From CAVPMW01 sp963706515 (GTDB lineage: Bacteria > Chloroflexota > Anaerolineae > Anaerolineales > UBA4823), in the NCBI GenBank assembly GCA_963706515.1, contig CAVPMW010000009.1:44985-108984 (forward strand): a stretch of 64,000 nucleotides of DNA, given 5' to 3'. Numbering within the stretch: position 1 is the first letter of the stretch; every line of letters starts with the position of its first letter. Position numbers and translations under genes: made by a program. The notes beneath the pieces are model-generated. The model had not been told where the DNA came from. It was given only the letters and a program-made list of their open reading frames with translations, and made no database searches. Positions 47,147-57,769 of the stretch are shown here, in pieces.

Positions 47147-47652
47147 AAACTCTTCTGGAAAAATATCCCCAGGAGATTGAAGACATCCTGGCCAAATACC
47201 CTCCCGAGCAGAAGCGCTCGGCGGTCATGCCGCTCTTGTACCTGGCCCAGCGGGAGCAGAACTACGTCACCAGCCAGTCGATGACCGAGATCGCCGAGAT
47301 TCTGGAAATTACGCCCACGGAAGTTGCTTCCATCGTCGGCTTTTATACCCTGTACCACGCCGAGCCGGGCGGGAAATACCGCCTGCAAGTCTGCACGGAC
47401 CTGCCCTGCGCCATGCGCGGCGCTGAAGATTTTCTGCAGAATTTATGCGCAAACCTGGGCATTCAGGTAGGTGAGACCACCCCAGACGGGCTGATCAGCA
47501 TCGAAGCGGTTATGTGTCTGGCTGGCTGCGACCGGGCGCCAATGTTCCAGGTCCAGGATGGGAATGGTCTGACTTATTACGAAAACCAGACGGTCGAGAG
47601 CGCCCTGGAAATCGTGCACAAGCTGCGTGCGCCGGAAGGATCAACCCGATGA
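47143..47652 (+). CDS. nuoE: NADH-quinone oxidoreductase subunit E
   Basis: 169 residues, starting at GTG 47143 with AGGAG ahead. Thioredoxin-like [2Fe-2S] protein. The cluster cysteines are in VCTDLPCAMRG and VMCLAGCDRAPMF. EVASIVGFYTLYHAEPGGKY precedes them as in the family. It forms the NADH-dehydrogenase module with NuoF and NuoG. It overlaps nuoD and nuoF by four bases each. Confidence 0.96.
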   Translation: MKTLLEKYPQEIEDILAKYPPEQKRSAVMPLLYLAQREQNYVTSQSMTEIAEILEITPTEVASIVGFYTLYHAEPGGKYRLQVCTDLPCAMRGAEDFLQNLCANLGIQVGETTPDGLISIEAVMCLAGCDRAPMFQVQDGNGLTYYENQTVESALEIVHKLRAPEGSTR

Positions 47653-49019
47653 GCGCGTACGTCCTTCTCCGCCATCGCGAGATACCCGACCTCGACCATT
47701 TGGAGGTTTACCGCCAGCAGGAAGGCTTCAGGGCATTCAAAAAAGCTGTCACCGACCTGAAGCCTGCGGAAGTGATCGAGACGGTGAAAGCTTCTGGTCT
47801 GCGCGGGCGGGGCGGCGCCGGATTTCCAACCGGTATGAAGTGGGCATTCGTAGATAATAAAAACTGGCCTCACTACGTGGTGGCGAACGCCGATGAATCC
47901 GAGCCGGGTACCTTTAAAGACCGCGAGATCCTGGAAAAGAATCCCTTCCAGTTCCTGGAGGGTGTGGCAATCTGTGCCTACGCTGTGCAGGCGAACGCGG
48001 CTTACGTCTACTTGCGCGGTGAATTCTGGGAGATTGCCGCCAGCCTGAACAGCAAGATCGCCGAGCTGTATTCTGCCGGCTTGCTGGGGGAGAATTTGTT
48101 TGGCAGCAACTATTCCCTGCACATTTACACCCACCTGGGGGCGGGCGCCTATATCTGCGGTGAAGAGACTGCCATGCTGGAATCGATTGAAGGAAAGCTG
48201 GGGCAGCCGCGCCTGCGCCCTCCCTTCCCGCCTACCTTCGGTCTGTTCGGCAAACCCACGGTGGTTAATAACGTCGAGACTCTCGCCAACGTGCCTTTGA
48301 TCCTGCTGAAGGGCGTGGATTGGTACCGCAGCATGGGCACCGAAAAGAGCCCGGGTACCAAGGTCTTCTCCCTCTCTGGGCGGGTGAACCGCCCTGGAAA
48401 CTATGAGCTGCCCCTGGGCACCACCTTCCGCGAGCTGATTTTTGAGCACGGCGGAGGGATCCTGGCTGGGGGAAAGATCAAGGCGATCATGGCAGCCGGA
48501 GCATCGTCATCTTTAATCGTAGCCGACGATAAAGCCCTGGATACTCCTATGGATTACGAAAGCGTTCCAGCCATTGGAGGCGCTCTGGGCTCGGCGTCGG
48601 TGATCGTGGTGGATGATACAGTCAGCATCGATTGGCTGATCAATAAGACCATGCATTTCTTCGAGCATGAATCGTGTGGGAAATGCACGCCTTGCAGGGA
48701 GGGCACGTACTGGATGAGGCACCTGACCCAGCGCATCGTCGCCGGTGCAGCCGCTCAGGCGGATGTGGATTTGCTCTATCAGGTGGCAAACAACGTCAAG
48801 GGGAAACCCCTCTGCGCCCTGGGAGACTTTGCTACGGAAGCGGTTACCTCCGGCATTGAGCGCTTCCGTGCAGATTTCGAAGCCCGGCTTGAGCCGGCTC
48901 CAGTGGAGCAGCCGGCTGTCCGGTGGCAGAATAATTATGGCGGGGAGATGCGCAGGCGCAGGCCTGGCATAGTCGCCTGTCTCCCGCCTTCTTGGAGCAA
49001 CGCATGGCAAAGCTGGTAA
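47649..49019 (+). CDS. nuoF: NADH-quinone oxidoreductase subunit F
   Basis: 456 residues. The FMN/NADH site is seen in GLRGRGGAGFPTGMKWAF and GAGAYICGEETAMLESIEG. The [4Fe-4S] ligands are in ESCGKCTPCREG plus Cys in GKPLCALGDF. It takes electrons from NADH. The start ATG overlaps the nuoE stop (ATGA). The last ~30 residues (after PVEQPAVRWQNN) look unlike other NuoF ends and overlap nuoG by 16 bases, so a late indel may have lengthened the frame. Confidence 0.95.
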   Translation: MSAYVLLRHREIPDLDHLEVYRQQEGFRAFKKAVTDLKPAEVIETVKASGLRGRGGAGFPTGMKWAFVDNKNWPHYVVANADESEPGTFKDREILEKNPFQFLEGVAICAYAVQANAAYVYLRGEFWEIAASLNSKIAELYSAGLLGENLFGSNYSLHIYTHLGAGAYICGEETAMLESIEGKLGQPRLRPPFPPTFGLFGKPTVVNNVETLANVPLILLKGVDWYRSMGTEKSPGTKVFSLSGRVNRPGNYELPLGTTFRELIFEHGGGILAGGKIKAIMAAGASSSLIVADDKALDTPMDYESVPAIGGALGSASVIVVDDTVSIDWLINKTMHFFEHESCGKCTPCREGTYWMRHLTQRIVAGAAAQADVDLLYQVANNVKGKPLCALGDFATEAVTSGIERFRADFEARLEPAPVEQPAVRWQNNYGGEMRRRRPGIVACLPPSWSNAWQSW

Positions 49020-51536
49020 CATTGACTGTTGACGGTCGAGAGGTTACGGTGCCGGAGGGCACCCTGATCGTCAACGCGGCAAAAATGGCCGGCGTCGACA
49101 TTCCGGTATTCTGCTACCATCCCAAGATGGAGCCAGTCGGGATGTGCCGCATGTGCCTGGTGGAGGTCGGGCGCCCGCAGATCGACCGGGCCAGCGGTCA
49201 GGCGCTGCGCGAGCCAGACGGCTCAGTAAAAATAGCGTTTAACCCCAAGCTCGAGACAGCCTGTACGACCCCGGTAATGGACGGGATGGTCGTCAGAGGC
49301 GATTCCGAGAAAGCGCTCCTGGGTCGCAAAGAAATCGTCGAGTTTTTGCTCACCTCGCATCCTCTCGATTGCCCGATCTGCGATAAGGGCGGCGAGTGCC
49401 CCTTGCAGAACCTGACCATGGATTGGGGACCTGGCGAGTCGCGCTACCTGTACGATGAAAAAATTCACCTAGCCAAGCATGTGCCCCTGGGCGAGCTGAT
49501 CTATCTCGATCGCGAACGCTGCATCCAGTGCGGGCGCTGCGTGCGCTTCCAGGACGAGATCGCCGCCGATCCCGTAATCGGCTTTTACCAACGCGGCCGC
49601 TCGTTGGAGATCGTTACCTTTTCAGAACCGGGCTTTGATTCCTATTTCTCCGGGAATACGACCGATATCTGCCCGGTTGGCGCGCTGACCACCGCCGATT
49701 TTCGCTTCCGCGCGCGCCCCTGGGAGCTGAACGCAGCCGCCTCAATCTGCACCCAATGCCCGGTTGGCTGCAATACCACTTTGAATGTGCGCCGTGAAGC
49801 TGCCTCCGGCGGAGAGTGGGTGGTCAAACGGGTCATGCCCAGGCAGAACGAATGGGTCAATGAGATCTGGCTCTGCGATAAAGGACGATTCGGATACCAC
49901 TACGCCCAGAGCAAACAGCGCCTTACCCAGCCGCTGGTGCGCAAAAACGGCGAGCTGTCGCCGGTCTCCTGGGAGAGCGCCCTGGACCTGGTCGCAGAGC
50001 GCCTGCGCACTGCCGGGAGCGACCTGCTCGTCCTGGCCAGCGGGCGCCTGGCGAATGAAGATCTGTTCAACCTGCAATCCCTGGCTTCGCAGCTGGGCGG
50101 TCAGTCAATTTTGTACTCTTACATGGCTGGCGGCGACCTGACTGCCCAGGTGGGCTTTGCCCCCGGCACAAACTTTGCTGATCTCGGTCCGGAATCAGCT
50201 ATCCTGGTAGTGGCCTGCGATCTCGCAGAAGAAGCTCCTCTGTGGTGGCTGCGGGTCAAGCAGGCTGCCGAGCGAGGCGCGCGAATTGATCGTTGCCAAT
50301 CCTCAGACGAGCAAGCTGGAGCGCTTCGCCTCCCACACGCTGCGCTATGCCTACGGCGACGAGACTGCAACGGTTTTGGCGCTGGTGAATTCACTTTCCG
50401 CCAAGCGCCCAGACCTGCCGGGAGCGGGCAACACACTGGCGCGCAGCCCGGAGCTGGGCGAGGCCGCGCGGGCGTTCGCAGCCGCACAAAATGGCATCGT
50501 AATCTACGGCAGCCTCGGCGTCGGTTTGCAGGGATCGCAGGCTCTGGCTCAGGCCAGCGCGAACCTGCTGCTCGCCACAGACCACGTGGGCAAGGTCAAT
50601 AACGGTCTCCTGGGCGTCTGGTCGCGGGCGAACGACCAGGGTGCATGGGACATGGGTTTTCGCCCTGCGCCTGATTTGAATGCAGCTTTGGGCGCCGCTC
50701 GCTGTGCATATATCGTGGCTGCCGACCCTGCCGGCGATGACCCACGGCTGGCAGAAGCTCTCCATGCTGATTTTGTTGTCGTCCAGGATATGTTCCTGAC
50801 CAGCACTGCCAAACTGGCGGATGTGGTCTTGCCGGTGCGCTCTTTCATCGAGCGGGAAGGCACTTACACATCCGGCGAGCGCCGGGTGCAGCGTTATTAT
50901 CCCGTTCTACCGGATCGTTCCCCGCTGCTGCCAGATTTTGCCATCACCGGGCAGATCGGGCAGCGTCTCGGCCTGGACCTGGAGAGCCGCATCGCCTCCA
51001 GGGTGATGGGGCGCATTGCCGCCAGCCTACCGGATTACGCCGGTCTTTCCTATACTGCCCTGTCTGCGGTCGAGGAGCAATGGCCGATCATCGGGCGCAG
51101 CGATTTATACTACGGGGGAACGACCTACGAGAACAGGCAGGGTTTGGGAATCCAGCTGCCTCCATCTATCCTGCAGGGCAAACCAGTCTCACTCGGCTGG
51201 CCGCAGCCGCCCGAGGTGAGCGTTCCGAAGCTCGGCTTGTTGGCGTTTCCGGTGACCAAACTCTACGACCGGGGCTCGACCCTGGTGCACTCTGAGCTGC
51301 TCCACGAACGTCTGGCTGTACCTCAGGTGATTATGAACCCGGAGGATGCGCAGCACCTGAAGATCATTGACCGCAGCACGGTGGATCTATCCATTGCCGA
51401 GCAGCACTTCCTGGTCGAAGCGCGCCTAAGTCAAGAAGTGCCAGCCGGGATCGCCCTGGTGCCGCGCAGTTTGGGCGTCCCGGTCCACGAGCCCACAGCG
51501 GTAGCGGTGCGGCTCCCCGAGAAAGTTGCCAATTAA
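49004..51536 (+). CDS. nuoG: NADH-quinone oxidoreductase subunit G (frameshifted)
   Basis: About 843 residues with one break near 50283 in a GCGAGGCGCGCG stretch. The N-terminal ferredoxin-type part has CYHPKMEPVGMCRMCLVEVG, then CPICDKGGECPLQNL and CIQCGRCVRF. A molybdopterin-oxidoreductase-like domain starts at CTQCPVGCNTTLNV and fills the rest. The start is ATG 49004 with GGAG six bases ahead. It carries several iron-sulphur clusters of the peripheral arm. Confidence 0.95.
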
Positions 51537-51558
51537 GAGGTATCCAGAGAGGATATAG

Positions 51559-52570
51559 ATGGACGTCTCCCTGCTGGTCGAATGGGTCCTGAAGTCATTC
51601 CTGATCATCATCTTCATGCTGACTGGCTTCGCCTATCTGACCTATTTCGAGCGCAAGTCGCTGGCGCGCTTGCAGGTGCGCGTCGGTCCGAACCGGGCCG
51701 GCCCCAAGGGCCTCCTTCAGCCGGTCGCAGATGGCATAAAACTCCTATTCAAGGAAGAGGTGATCCCCGCCGAAGCGGATAAACTGACCTTCGTGCTGGC
51801 CCCGATCATAACCGTCATCCCGGCACTGATCATCGTGGCGGTCGTTCCCTGGGGGACAACCATTACCCTGTTTGGTCGCCCGATCCAGTTGGGGCTTACC
51901 GATATCAACGTAGGCCTGCTGTATATCACTGCAATCACGTCTATCTCTGTATATGGGATTGTGCTGGCTGGCTGGTCATCGAACAACAAATATGCTACCC
52001 TGGGCGGTTTGCGCTCGACTGCTCAAATGATCAGCTACGAGCTGGCCCTCGGCCTGGCATTCATCGGACCGATGATGCTGGCTTCATCGATGAGCCTGCG
52101 CGAGATCGTCAATAAGCAAGCGGAAATCGGCTGGTTTATTATCTTCCAGCCGTTGGGTTTTATCATTTTCTTCGTCGCGGTCCTGGCGGAAGTAAACCGG
52201 GCACCGTTCGATATGCCTGAAGCCGAGCAGGAGCTGACCGCTGGCTATCACGTCGAGTATTCCGGGATGAAGTTTGCCCTGTTTTTCATGGCAGAATATG
52301 CCAAGATGATCGCAGTCTGCACCATAGCGGCTACCCTGTTCCTGGGGGGCTACCTGGGTCCAGGAATCGATCGTTTCCCGCTCCTGGGTCCGCTGTACCT
52401 GATATTGAAGGTTGTGGTGCTGTTGTTCTTGATGATTTGGGTGCGCGCTACGCTGCCACGGATCCGTTATGACCGTTTAATGGTCTTCGGTTGGAAGATC
52501 ATGCTCCCCGCTGGCGCTGGCAAACGTGGTGCTCACCGCGGTGTTGATGTTATTGGTATTGGGAGGCTAG
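51559..52570 (+). CDS. nuoH: NADH-quinone oxidoreductase subunit H (frameshifted near end)
   Basis: About 337 residues with eight or more membrane helices. Signatures: YFERKSLARLQVRVGPNRAG and AEVNRAPFDMPEAEQELTAG. Close to the end, CTCCCCGCTGG near 52505 has one C too many. Removing it gives LALANVVLTAVLMLLVLGG and a stop at 52568-52570, three bases before nuoI. The uncorrected frame runs to 52629 into nuoI. It links the quinone site with the membrane arm. Confidence 0.95.
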
Positions 52571-52573
52571 ATT

Positions 52574-53080
52574 ATGTTTATCGGAGCGTTCTTTCGCGGA
52601 TTGGCTACGACGTTCCGCGAGATGTTTAACAAGCCGGTCACCGTTCAATACCCGGAGGTAAAGCGACCTGTTTCTGCACGTTACAAGGGCAGGCATATCC
52701 TCAAACGGTATGATAACGGCCTGGAAAAATGCATCGGCTGCGCTTTGTGCGCCGCCGCCTGCCCGGCAGACGCCATCTTCGTCGAAGCGGCAGAAAATAC
52801 CGACGACAAGCGCTACGCGCCGGGTGAGCGTTACGCTTCAACCTACGAGATCAACATGCTGCGCTGTATTTTCTGCGGCTACTGCGAGGATGCCTGCCCG
52901 ACCGAAGCGATCGTCCTGGGCGATAACTACGAGCTCTCCTTTTTAGACCGGCGGCAGGCAATTTATACGAAGGAAATGCTCCTGGAACCGGCCCTGGCCT
53001 CCGCGCACCCCACACCGCAGGTTGTCGAGCCGGGAAAATTCGACCGCTCCATCCCGGTAATGGCTAACCCCACGGATTAG
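52574..53080 (+). CDS. nuoI: NADH-quinone oxidoreductase subunit I
   Basis: 168 residues. Two complete [4Fe-4S] ferredoxin motifs are seen: CIGCALCAAACP and CIFCGYCEDACP (clusters N6a and N6b). EKCIGC is preceded by GRHILKRYDNGL as in the family. The C-terminal tail of ~40 residues is Pro-rich. Peripheral-arm electron carrier. Confidence 0.97.
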   Translation: MFIGAFFRGLATTFREMFNKPVTVQYPEVKRPVSARYKGRHILKRYDNGLEKCIGCALCAAACPADAIFVEAAENTDDKRYAPGERYASTYEINMLRCIFCGYCEDACPTEAIVLGDNYELSFLDRRQAIYTKEMLLEPALASAHPTPQVVEPGKFDRSIPVMANPTD

Positions 53081-53134
53081 GGAGCAGCAGATCAGCATGG
53101 GCGGGAAACAAATCATAAGGGTGAGAGGATTTAG

Positions 53135-53639
53135 ATGACGGTTGAGCTGGTCCTTTTCATAATCCTGGGGGCGGTAGCCATTGCCTCCGCCATTGGCATG
53201 CTAGTCAGCCAAAACACGGTCTATTCCGCCTTGTTCTTAATCAGTGAATTTTTCGACTGTAGCGATATTCTACCTGCTGCTGAATGCCCCATTCATCGCC
53301 CTGGCCCAGATCTCAGTCTATGCCGGCGCCATCATGGTGCTGTTCTTGTTCGTGATCATGCTGCTGGGAGCCGAACGACTGCCGGGCGGACCGGCGCTGC
53401 GTTGGCAGCAAAGTCTGGCGATTGGGTTGGCTGTGATTTTAGTCGCAGAGGCCGCGTATATATTGCTCTCGCGCAGCTCCTTTCCGACCCCATACGCGGT
53501 CAGCAACCCGGCTTTTGGCAGCCCGGTAGCTGTCGGCGAGACACTTTTTAATGAATATTTATTACCCTTCGAGATCGTATCTATCCTGCTCCTGGTCGGC
53601 ATTATCGGTGCAGTAGTCCTCACCAAAAAGACGCGCTGA
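53135..53639 (+). CDS. nuoJ: NADH-quinone oxidoreductase subunit J (frameshifted)
   Basis: About 167 residues with five membrane helices. The N-terminal helix LVLFIILGAVAIASAIGMLV and NTVYSALFLI lie in one frame. After a break near 53248 the other frame continues FYLLLNAPFIALAQISVYAG and AIMVLFLFVIMLLG. The end EIVSILLLVGIIGAVVLTKK is typical. Membrane-arm subunit. Confidence 0.94.
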
Positions 53640-53669
53640 GGCGCCATGCGGATGGTTGGGAGGTAATCG

Positions 53670-53972
53670 ATGGTACCAGTCTCGTACTATGTTGGACTTT
53701 CAGCGATCTTATTCTCGATCGGCGCGCTGGGCGTTTTGGTCCGCCGGAATCCGATCATCATCTTTATGTCGGTGGAGCTCATGCTTAATTCGGCCAACCT
53801 GGTATTCGTAGTCTATGCCAGGGCATATGAGTCGATGAACGGGCAAATTTTCGTGTTCTTCGTCATGTCGGTGGCGGCTGCCGAAGTTGCCGTCGGTCTG
53901 GCTTTGATCGTGGCTATCTTCCATACCAAGCATAATATTGATATCGATACGCTCAACAACTTGAAGGGGTAA
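53670..53972 (+). CDS. nuoK: NADH-quinone oxidoreductase subunit K
   Basis: 100 residues, three membrane helices, with GGGAGGTAATCG ahead of the ATG. IGALGVLVRRNPIIIFMSVE contains the membrane Glu used in proton transfer, followed by LMLNSANLVFV. A second Glu is in SVAAAEVAVGLALIVAIF. It ends six bases before nuoL. Confidence 0.97.
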   Translation: MVPVSYYVGLSAILFSIGALGVLVRRNPIIIFMSVELMLNSANLVFVVYARAYESMNGQIFVFFVMSVAAAEVAVGLALIVAIFHTKHNIDIDTLNNLKG

Positions 53973-53978
53973 GCGTTT

Positions 53979-56093
53979 ATGTTCCTGAGCGAATCAGCTT
54001 TGAGCGGTCCCCAGTTTTTCTACCTCGCGCCCCTGGTCATCTTCCTCCCGGCAGCCGGGCTGCTGGTCAACATTCTTTTCGGGAAGTGGTTTGGCGAGAA
54101 GGTCATCGGTATAGTAGCCAGCCTGGCGGTCGGGCTGGCTTTTATCGTCTCGCTCCTGCTGGGCGTTTCGCTCAATTCCTCCCCGGGAACTCACATCGTT
54201 CCGCTTTTCAACTGGATCTCGATTGGGGACCTGAAGGTGAATTGGGCGCTCCAGGTGGACACCCTGGCAGTGGTCATGATGCTCGTGGTATCCGGTGTGG
54301 GGTGCCTGATCCATGTTTACGCTATCGGCTACATGCATGATGACGTGCGTCACAATGGGGACCCGCAGCGCTTCCGCCGCTTCTTTGTCTACCTGAACTT
54401 ATTTATCGCCATGATGATGGTGCTGGTCTCTGCTGATAACTACTTGATGCTATTCGTAGGTTGGGAAGGGGTAGGACTGTGCTCGTACCTGTTGATCGGC
54501 TTCTGGTTCGATAAAGGCGAGGGGGGCATCGGCAACGCGATTGCCGCCAAGAAAGCCTTTATCGTCAACCGGGTTGGCGATTTTGGCTTCATCATCGCCG
54601 CTTTAACCATGTTCTGGGTCTTCCATTCGTTCAATTTTGAGATTGTATTTGAACGGGCTCCCCAGGTAGCGCTTGTGATCCCGGCGGCGATCGTGGCGAT
54701 CACCCTGTTCATGCTGCTGGGCGTGACCGGCAAATCAGCCCAGATCCCCCTGTATGTCTGGCTGCCGGATGCGATGGCTGGCCCAACCCCGGTATCTGCC
54801 TTGATCCATGCCGCGACCATGGTGACTGCAGGTGTCTACCTGATCACGCGCTCGGCGCCGCTCTACAACCTGGTGCCGCAGGTGCAGTTTTGGGTGGCCC
54901 TGGTGGGAGGGGTAACCGCCTTATTCGCGGCGACCATTGCCGTGGCTCAGTTCGATATCAAGAAAGTCCTGGCTTATTCGACCATCAGCCAGCTGGGCTT
55001 TATGGTGGCCGCGGTCGGGATGGGCGCGTATGTTGCCGGGATGTTCCACCTGGTGGCGCATGCCTTCTTCAAAGCGCTGCTGTTCCTGGCGGCAGGCTCG
55101 GTCATCCAGGGCGTGGAGCGCGGTGAGCATGACGCTGAGCACAATGCAAAACAGAAAAAGCCGGTGAAAAGCGGGGGGCATTTCGATCCGCAGGACATGC
55201 GCAATATGGGCGGTCTGCGCACGCGCATGAAGGTCACTTTCTGGGTTTACCTGATCGGTGCCCTGGCTCTGGCGGGCATCGCACCCCTGGCAGGCTTCTG
55301 GTCGAAAGACGAGATCCTGGCAGAGGCCATCCGCCTCGATCCGCTCGTTTTCTGGCTGTTGATCATAGCTGCCTTTTTCACCGCTTTTTATATGGGTCGC
55401 CAGGTGTTCCTGGTCTTCTTCGGTAAGCCCCGCTCAGCCCCGGCGGAGCACGCCAGCGAAAGCCCGCTGGTCATGACGGTTCCGTTGATCGTCCTGGCTG
55501 TATTAACCGTCGTGGGCGGCGCCATGAACCTGCCTAAACTGGCGACATTTGCAAAGTGGCTGGAGATCACCTTGCGAGGCTTCGTCCAGGAAGGGGAGTT
55601 CATCCTGTCGGTGGCTCTGCTCGCCTCAGCCGGCTCGCTGGTGGCAATCTTCCTCGCCTGGCTGGTCTACTACCGCCGCTACCAGGCGCTGCAAGAGCAG
55701 CCCTCTGCCCGGCGCCCCGACGACCCGCTGCGACCCCTGCTCGGTCCCGTCTTCACCGTTTTAGAAAACAAATATTACGTCGATGAAGCCTACCGGGCAG
55801 TTATCATCAAGCCGTATATCTGGCTGTCAGCTTTCCTGGCTGAGAAGGTGGACTGGGGCTTTCTCCACGATGGAATCGACACATTCTTCGCAGCCGGCTA
55901 CCGCCGCTTCAGCGAGCTGCTTTCCTTACGCATCGACCTGGGTGTGATCGATTGGATTGCCAACACAATCGGGAGGCTGGCGCAAAGATTGGCTGCCAAT
56001 TTCCGCCGGCTCGAGACAGGCTACGTGCGGAATTACGCCCTGGCGGTTTTCTTCGGTGTGGTCATTATTATCGGTTATCTTATCTTGCGCTGA
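53979..56093 (+). CDS. nuoL: NADH-quinone oxidoreductase subunit L
   Basis: 704 residues, intact; the largest antiporter-like proton-channel subunit. Typical parts are FVGWEGVGLCSYLLIGFWF, LPDAMAGPTPVSALIHAATM, and HLVAHAFFKALLFLAAGSVI. A hydrophilic insert with charged residues (EHDAEHNAKQKKPVKSGG) follows the HAFFKALLF segment. The C-terminal part includes the long lateral helix region. A 123-base gap separates it from nuoM, with no obvious promoter or terminator. Confidence 0.97.
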   Translation: MFLSESALSGPQFFYLAPLVIFLPAAGLLVNILFGKWFGEKVIGIVASLAVGLAFIVSLLLGVSLNSSPGTHIVPLFNWISIGDLKVNWALQVDTLAVVMMLVVSGVGCLIHVYAIGYMHDDVRHNGDPQRFRRFFVYLNLFIAMMMVLVSADNYLMLFVGWEGVGLCSYLLIGFWFDKGEGGIGNAIAAKKAFIVNRVGDFGFIIAALTMFWVFHSFNFEIVFERAPQVALVIPAAIVAITLFMLLGVTGKSAQIPLYVWLPDAMAGPTPVSALIHAATMVTAGVYLITRSAPLYNLVPQVQFWVALVGGVTALFAATIAVAQFDIKKVLAYSTISQLGFMVAAVGMGAYVAGMFHLVAHAFFKALLFLAAGSVIQGVERGEHDAEHNAKQKKPVKSGGHFDPQDMRNMGGLRTRMKVTFWVYLIGALALAGIAPLAGFWSKDEILAEAIRLDPLVFWLLIIAAFFTAFYMGRQVFLVFFGKPRSAPAEHASESPLVMTVPLIVLAVLTVVGGAMNLPKLATFAKWLEITLRGFVQEGEFILSVALLASAGSLVAIFLAWLVYYRRYQALQEQPSARRPDDPLRPLLGPVFTVLENKYYVDEAYRAVIIKPYIWLSAFLAEKVDWGFLHDGIDTFFAAGYRRFSELLSLRIDLGVIDWIANTIGRLAQRLAANFRRLETGYVRNYALAVFFGVVIIIGYLILR

Positions 56094-56216
56094 ATGAGCA
56101 AACCGCTGAGAGTTTTTTATCTAATTGATTATGAATTTGCGGTTTGCTTAGGTCTGGTCTAGGGTGCTTGAAGTAATACTGCAATCAAACTGAAATACTG
56201 CGGGCGAGGAGAAGCA

Positions 56217-57737
56217 ATGAATTTGATTTTCAACCCCTTAACACTGGTCACGTTCTTCCCCCTGGTGGGCGTGCTGGTGCTGCTCTTTTTAAAGCCCGAG
56301 CAGAAGTCCGCTGCTCGCTGGGTAGCTTTGATCACCGCCCTGATCACCTTTGGCATTTCGATCGCCATCCTGGTGCAGTTCAACCCTGCCGACCCCGCCT
56401 TGCAGATGGTTGTAAACATACCCTGGATCCACGTCGGCAGCTACACCATCTCCTACTCGCTGGGCGTGAACGGGTTGAACATCCTGCTGCTCCTGCTGAC
56501 CGCACTGCTCACCCCGATCTCGCTCCTCTCAACCTGGTCATCGGTCGAAGATCGCGTGCGCGAGTTCATGATCTTCTTCCTCCTGCTCGAAGTCGGCATG
56601 ACGGGCGTTTTCCTCGCCCAGGACCTGTTCCTGTTCTACGTCTTTTGGGAATTTACCCTGGTGCCGATGTATTTCTTGATCGGTATTTGGGGCGGGCCGC
56701 GGCGCATCTACGCTGCCATCAAGTTTTTCCTGTACACCATGGCTGGCTCGGTCTTGATGCTGCTGGCGATCCTGTGGCTGGTGATCTACCAGGGGACATT
56801 CTCGGTGCCCGAATTGATTGCCAAAGGCGGCATCCCGCTCAATACCCAGATCTGGCTGTTCCTGGCTTTCGGCGCAGCCTTTGCGATCAAAGTTCCCCTA
56901 TGGCCCCTGCACTCCTGGCTGCCCGACGCCCACGTGGAAGCGCCCACGGCGGGCTCGGTCATCCTGGCAGGTGTTTTGCTCAAGCTGGGCACTTACGGCT
57001 TTCTGCGCTACAACCTCTCCCTTTTCCCGCAAGCCTCGGTAAAGCTGGCGCCCTGGATCGCCACCCTGGCAGTGATCGGCATCCTCTATGGTGCGGCAGT
57101 CTCCTTTGCTCAAAAAGACGTCAAAAAGCTGGTTGCCTACTCTTCGGTGAGCCACATGGGCTTCGTCATATTAGGCCTGTTCGCTCTAAACCTGCAGGGT
57201 ATCGAGGGGGGTATCCTGCAGATGGTCAACCACGGCGTCAGCACGGGTGCATTGTTCCTCATCGTCGGCATGATCTACGAGCGCCGCCACACCCGCGAGC
57301 TGGACCAGTTCGGCGGTTTGTGGAAGATCTTGCCGGTCTACGCCGTGCTGACCCTGATCGTCACGCTCTCCTCGATGGGTCTGCCGGGGTTGAACGGATT
57401 CGTCGGCGAGTTCACCATCTTGCTGGGCGCCTGGGGAGCCGGGATGCCCGGCGGCGCGCTGACCACGTACCTGTTTGCCGGATTCGCCGCCCTGGGGGTG
57501 ATCCTGGCGGCGGTGTACATGCTCTACATGTTCCAGAAGATGTTCCTGGGTGAGGTTACCAATGAAGCAAACCGCTTGCTGAAGGACCTGAGCTGGCGCG
57601 AGATCATCACGCTGGTCCCACTGCTCATCCTGATCTTCTGGATCGGGCTGTACCCCCAGCCGTTTATCAACCTGATATCTTCCTCAGTGACTGCCTTGAC
57701 CCAGAGCGTGCATCTGGCTGCTCTGGCTGTGCCTTGA
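56217..57737 (+). CDS. nuoM: NADH-quinone oxidoreductase subunit M
   Basis: 506 residues, intact, ~14 membrane helices. Antiporter-like signatures: FYVFWEFTLVPMYFLIGIWG with the key Glu, WLPDAHVEAPTAGSVILAG with Lys-rich flanks, and SSVSHMGFVILGL. GGCGAGGAGAAGC precedes the ATG. It ends 32 bases before nuoN. Confidence 0.97.
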   Translation: MNLIFNPLTLVTFFPLVGVLVLLFLKPEQKSAARWVALITALITFGISIAILVQFNPADPALQMVVNIPWIHVGSYTISYSLGVNGLNILLLLLTALLTPISLLSTWSSVEDRVREFMIFFLLLEVGMTGVFLAQDLFLFYVFWEFTLVPMYFLIGIWGGPRRIYAAIKFFLYTMAGSVLMLLAILWLVIYQGTFSVPELIAKGGIPLNTQIWLFLAFGAAFAIKVPLWPLHSWLPDAHVEAPTAGSVILAGVLLKLGTYGFLRYNLSLFPQASVKLAPWIATLAVIGILYGAAVSFAQKDVKKLVAYSSVSHMGFVILGLFALNLQGIEGGILQMVNHGVSTGALFLIVGMIYERRHTRELDQFGGLWKILPVYAVLTLIVTLSSMGLPGLNGFVGEFTILLGAWGAGMPGGALTTYLFAGFAALGVILAAVYMLYMFQKMFLGEVTNEANRLLKDLSWREIITLVPLLILIFWIGLYPQPFINLISSSVTALTQSVHLAALAVP

Positions 57738-57769
57738 GAATATTCACAGGATGAGATGATGGGCGCGGT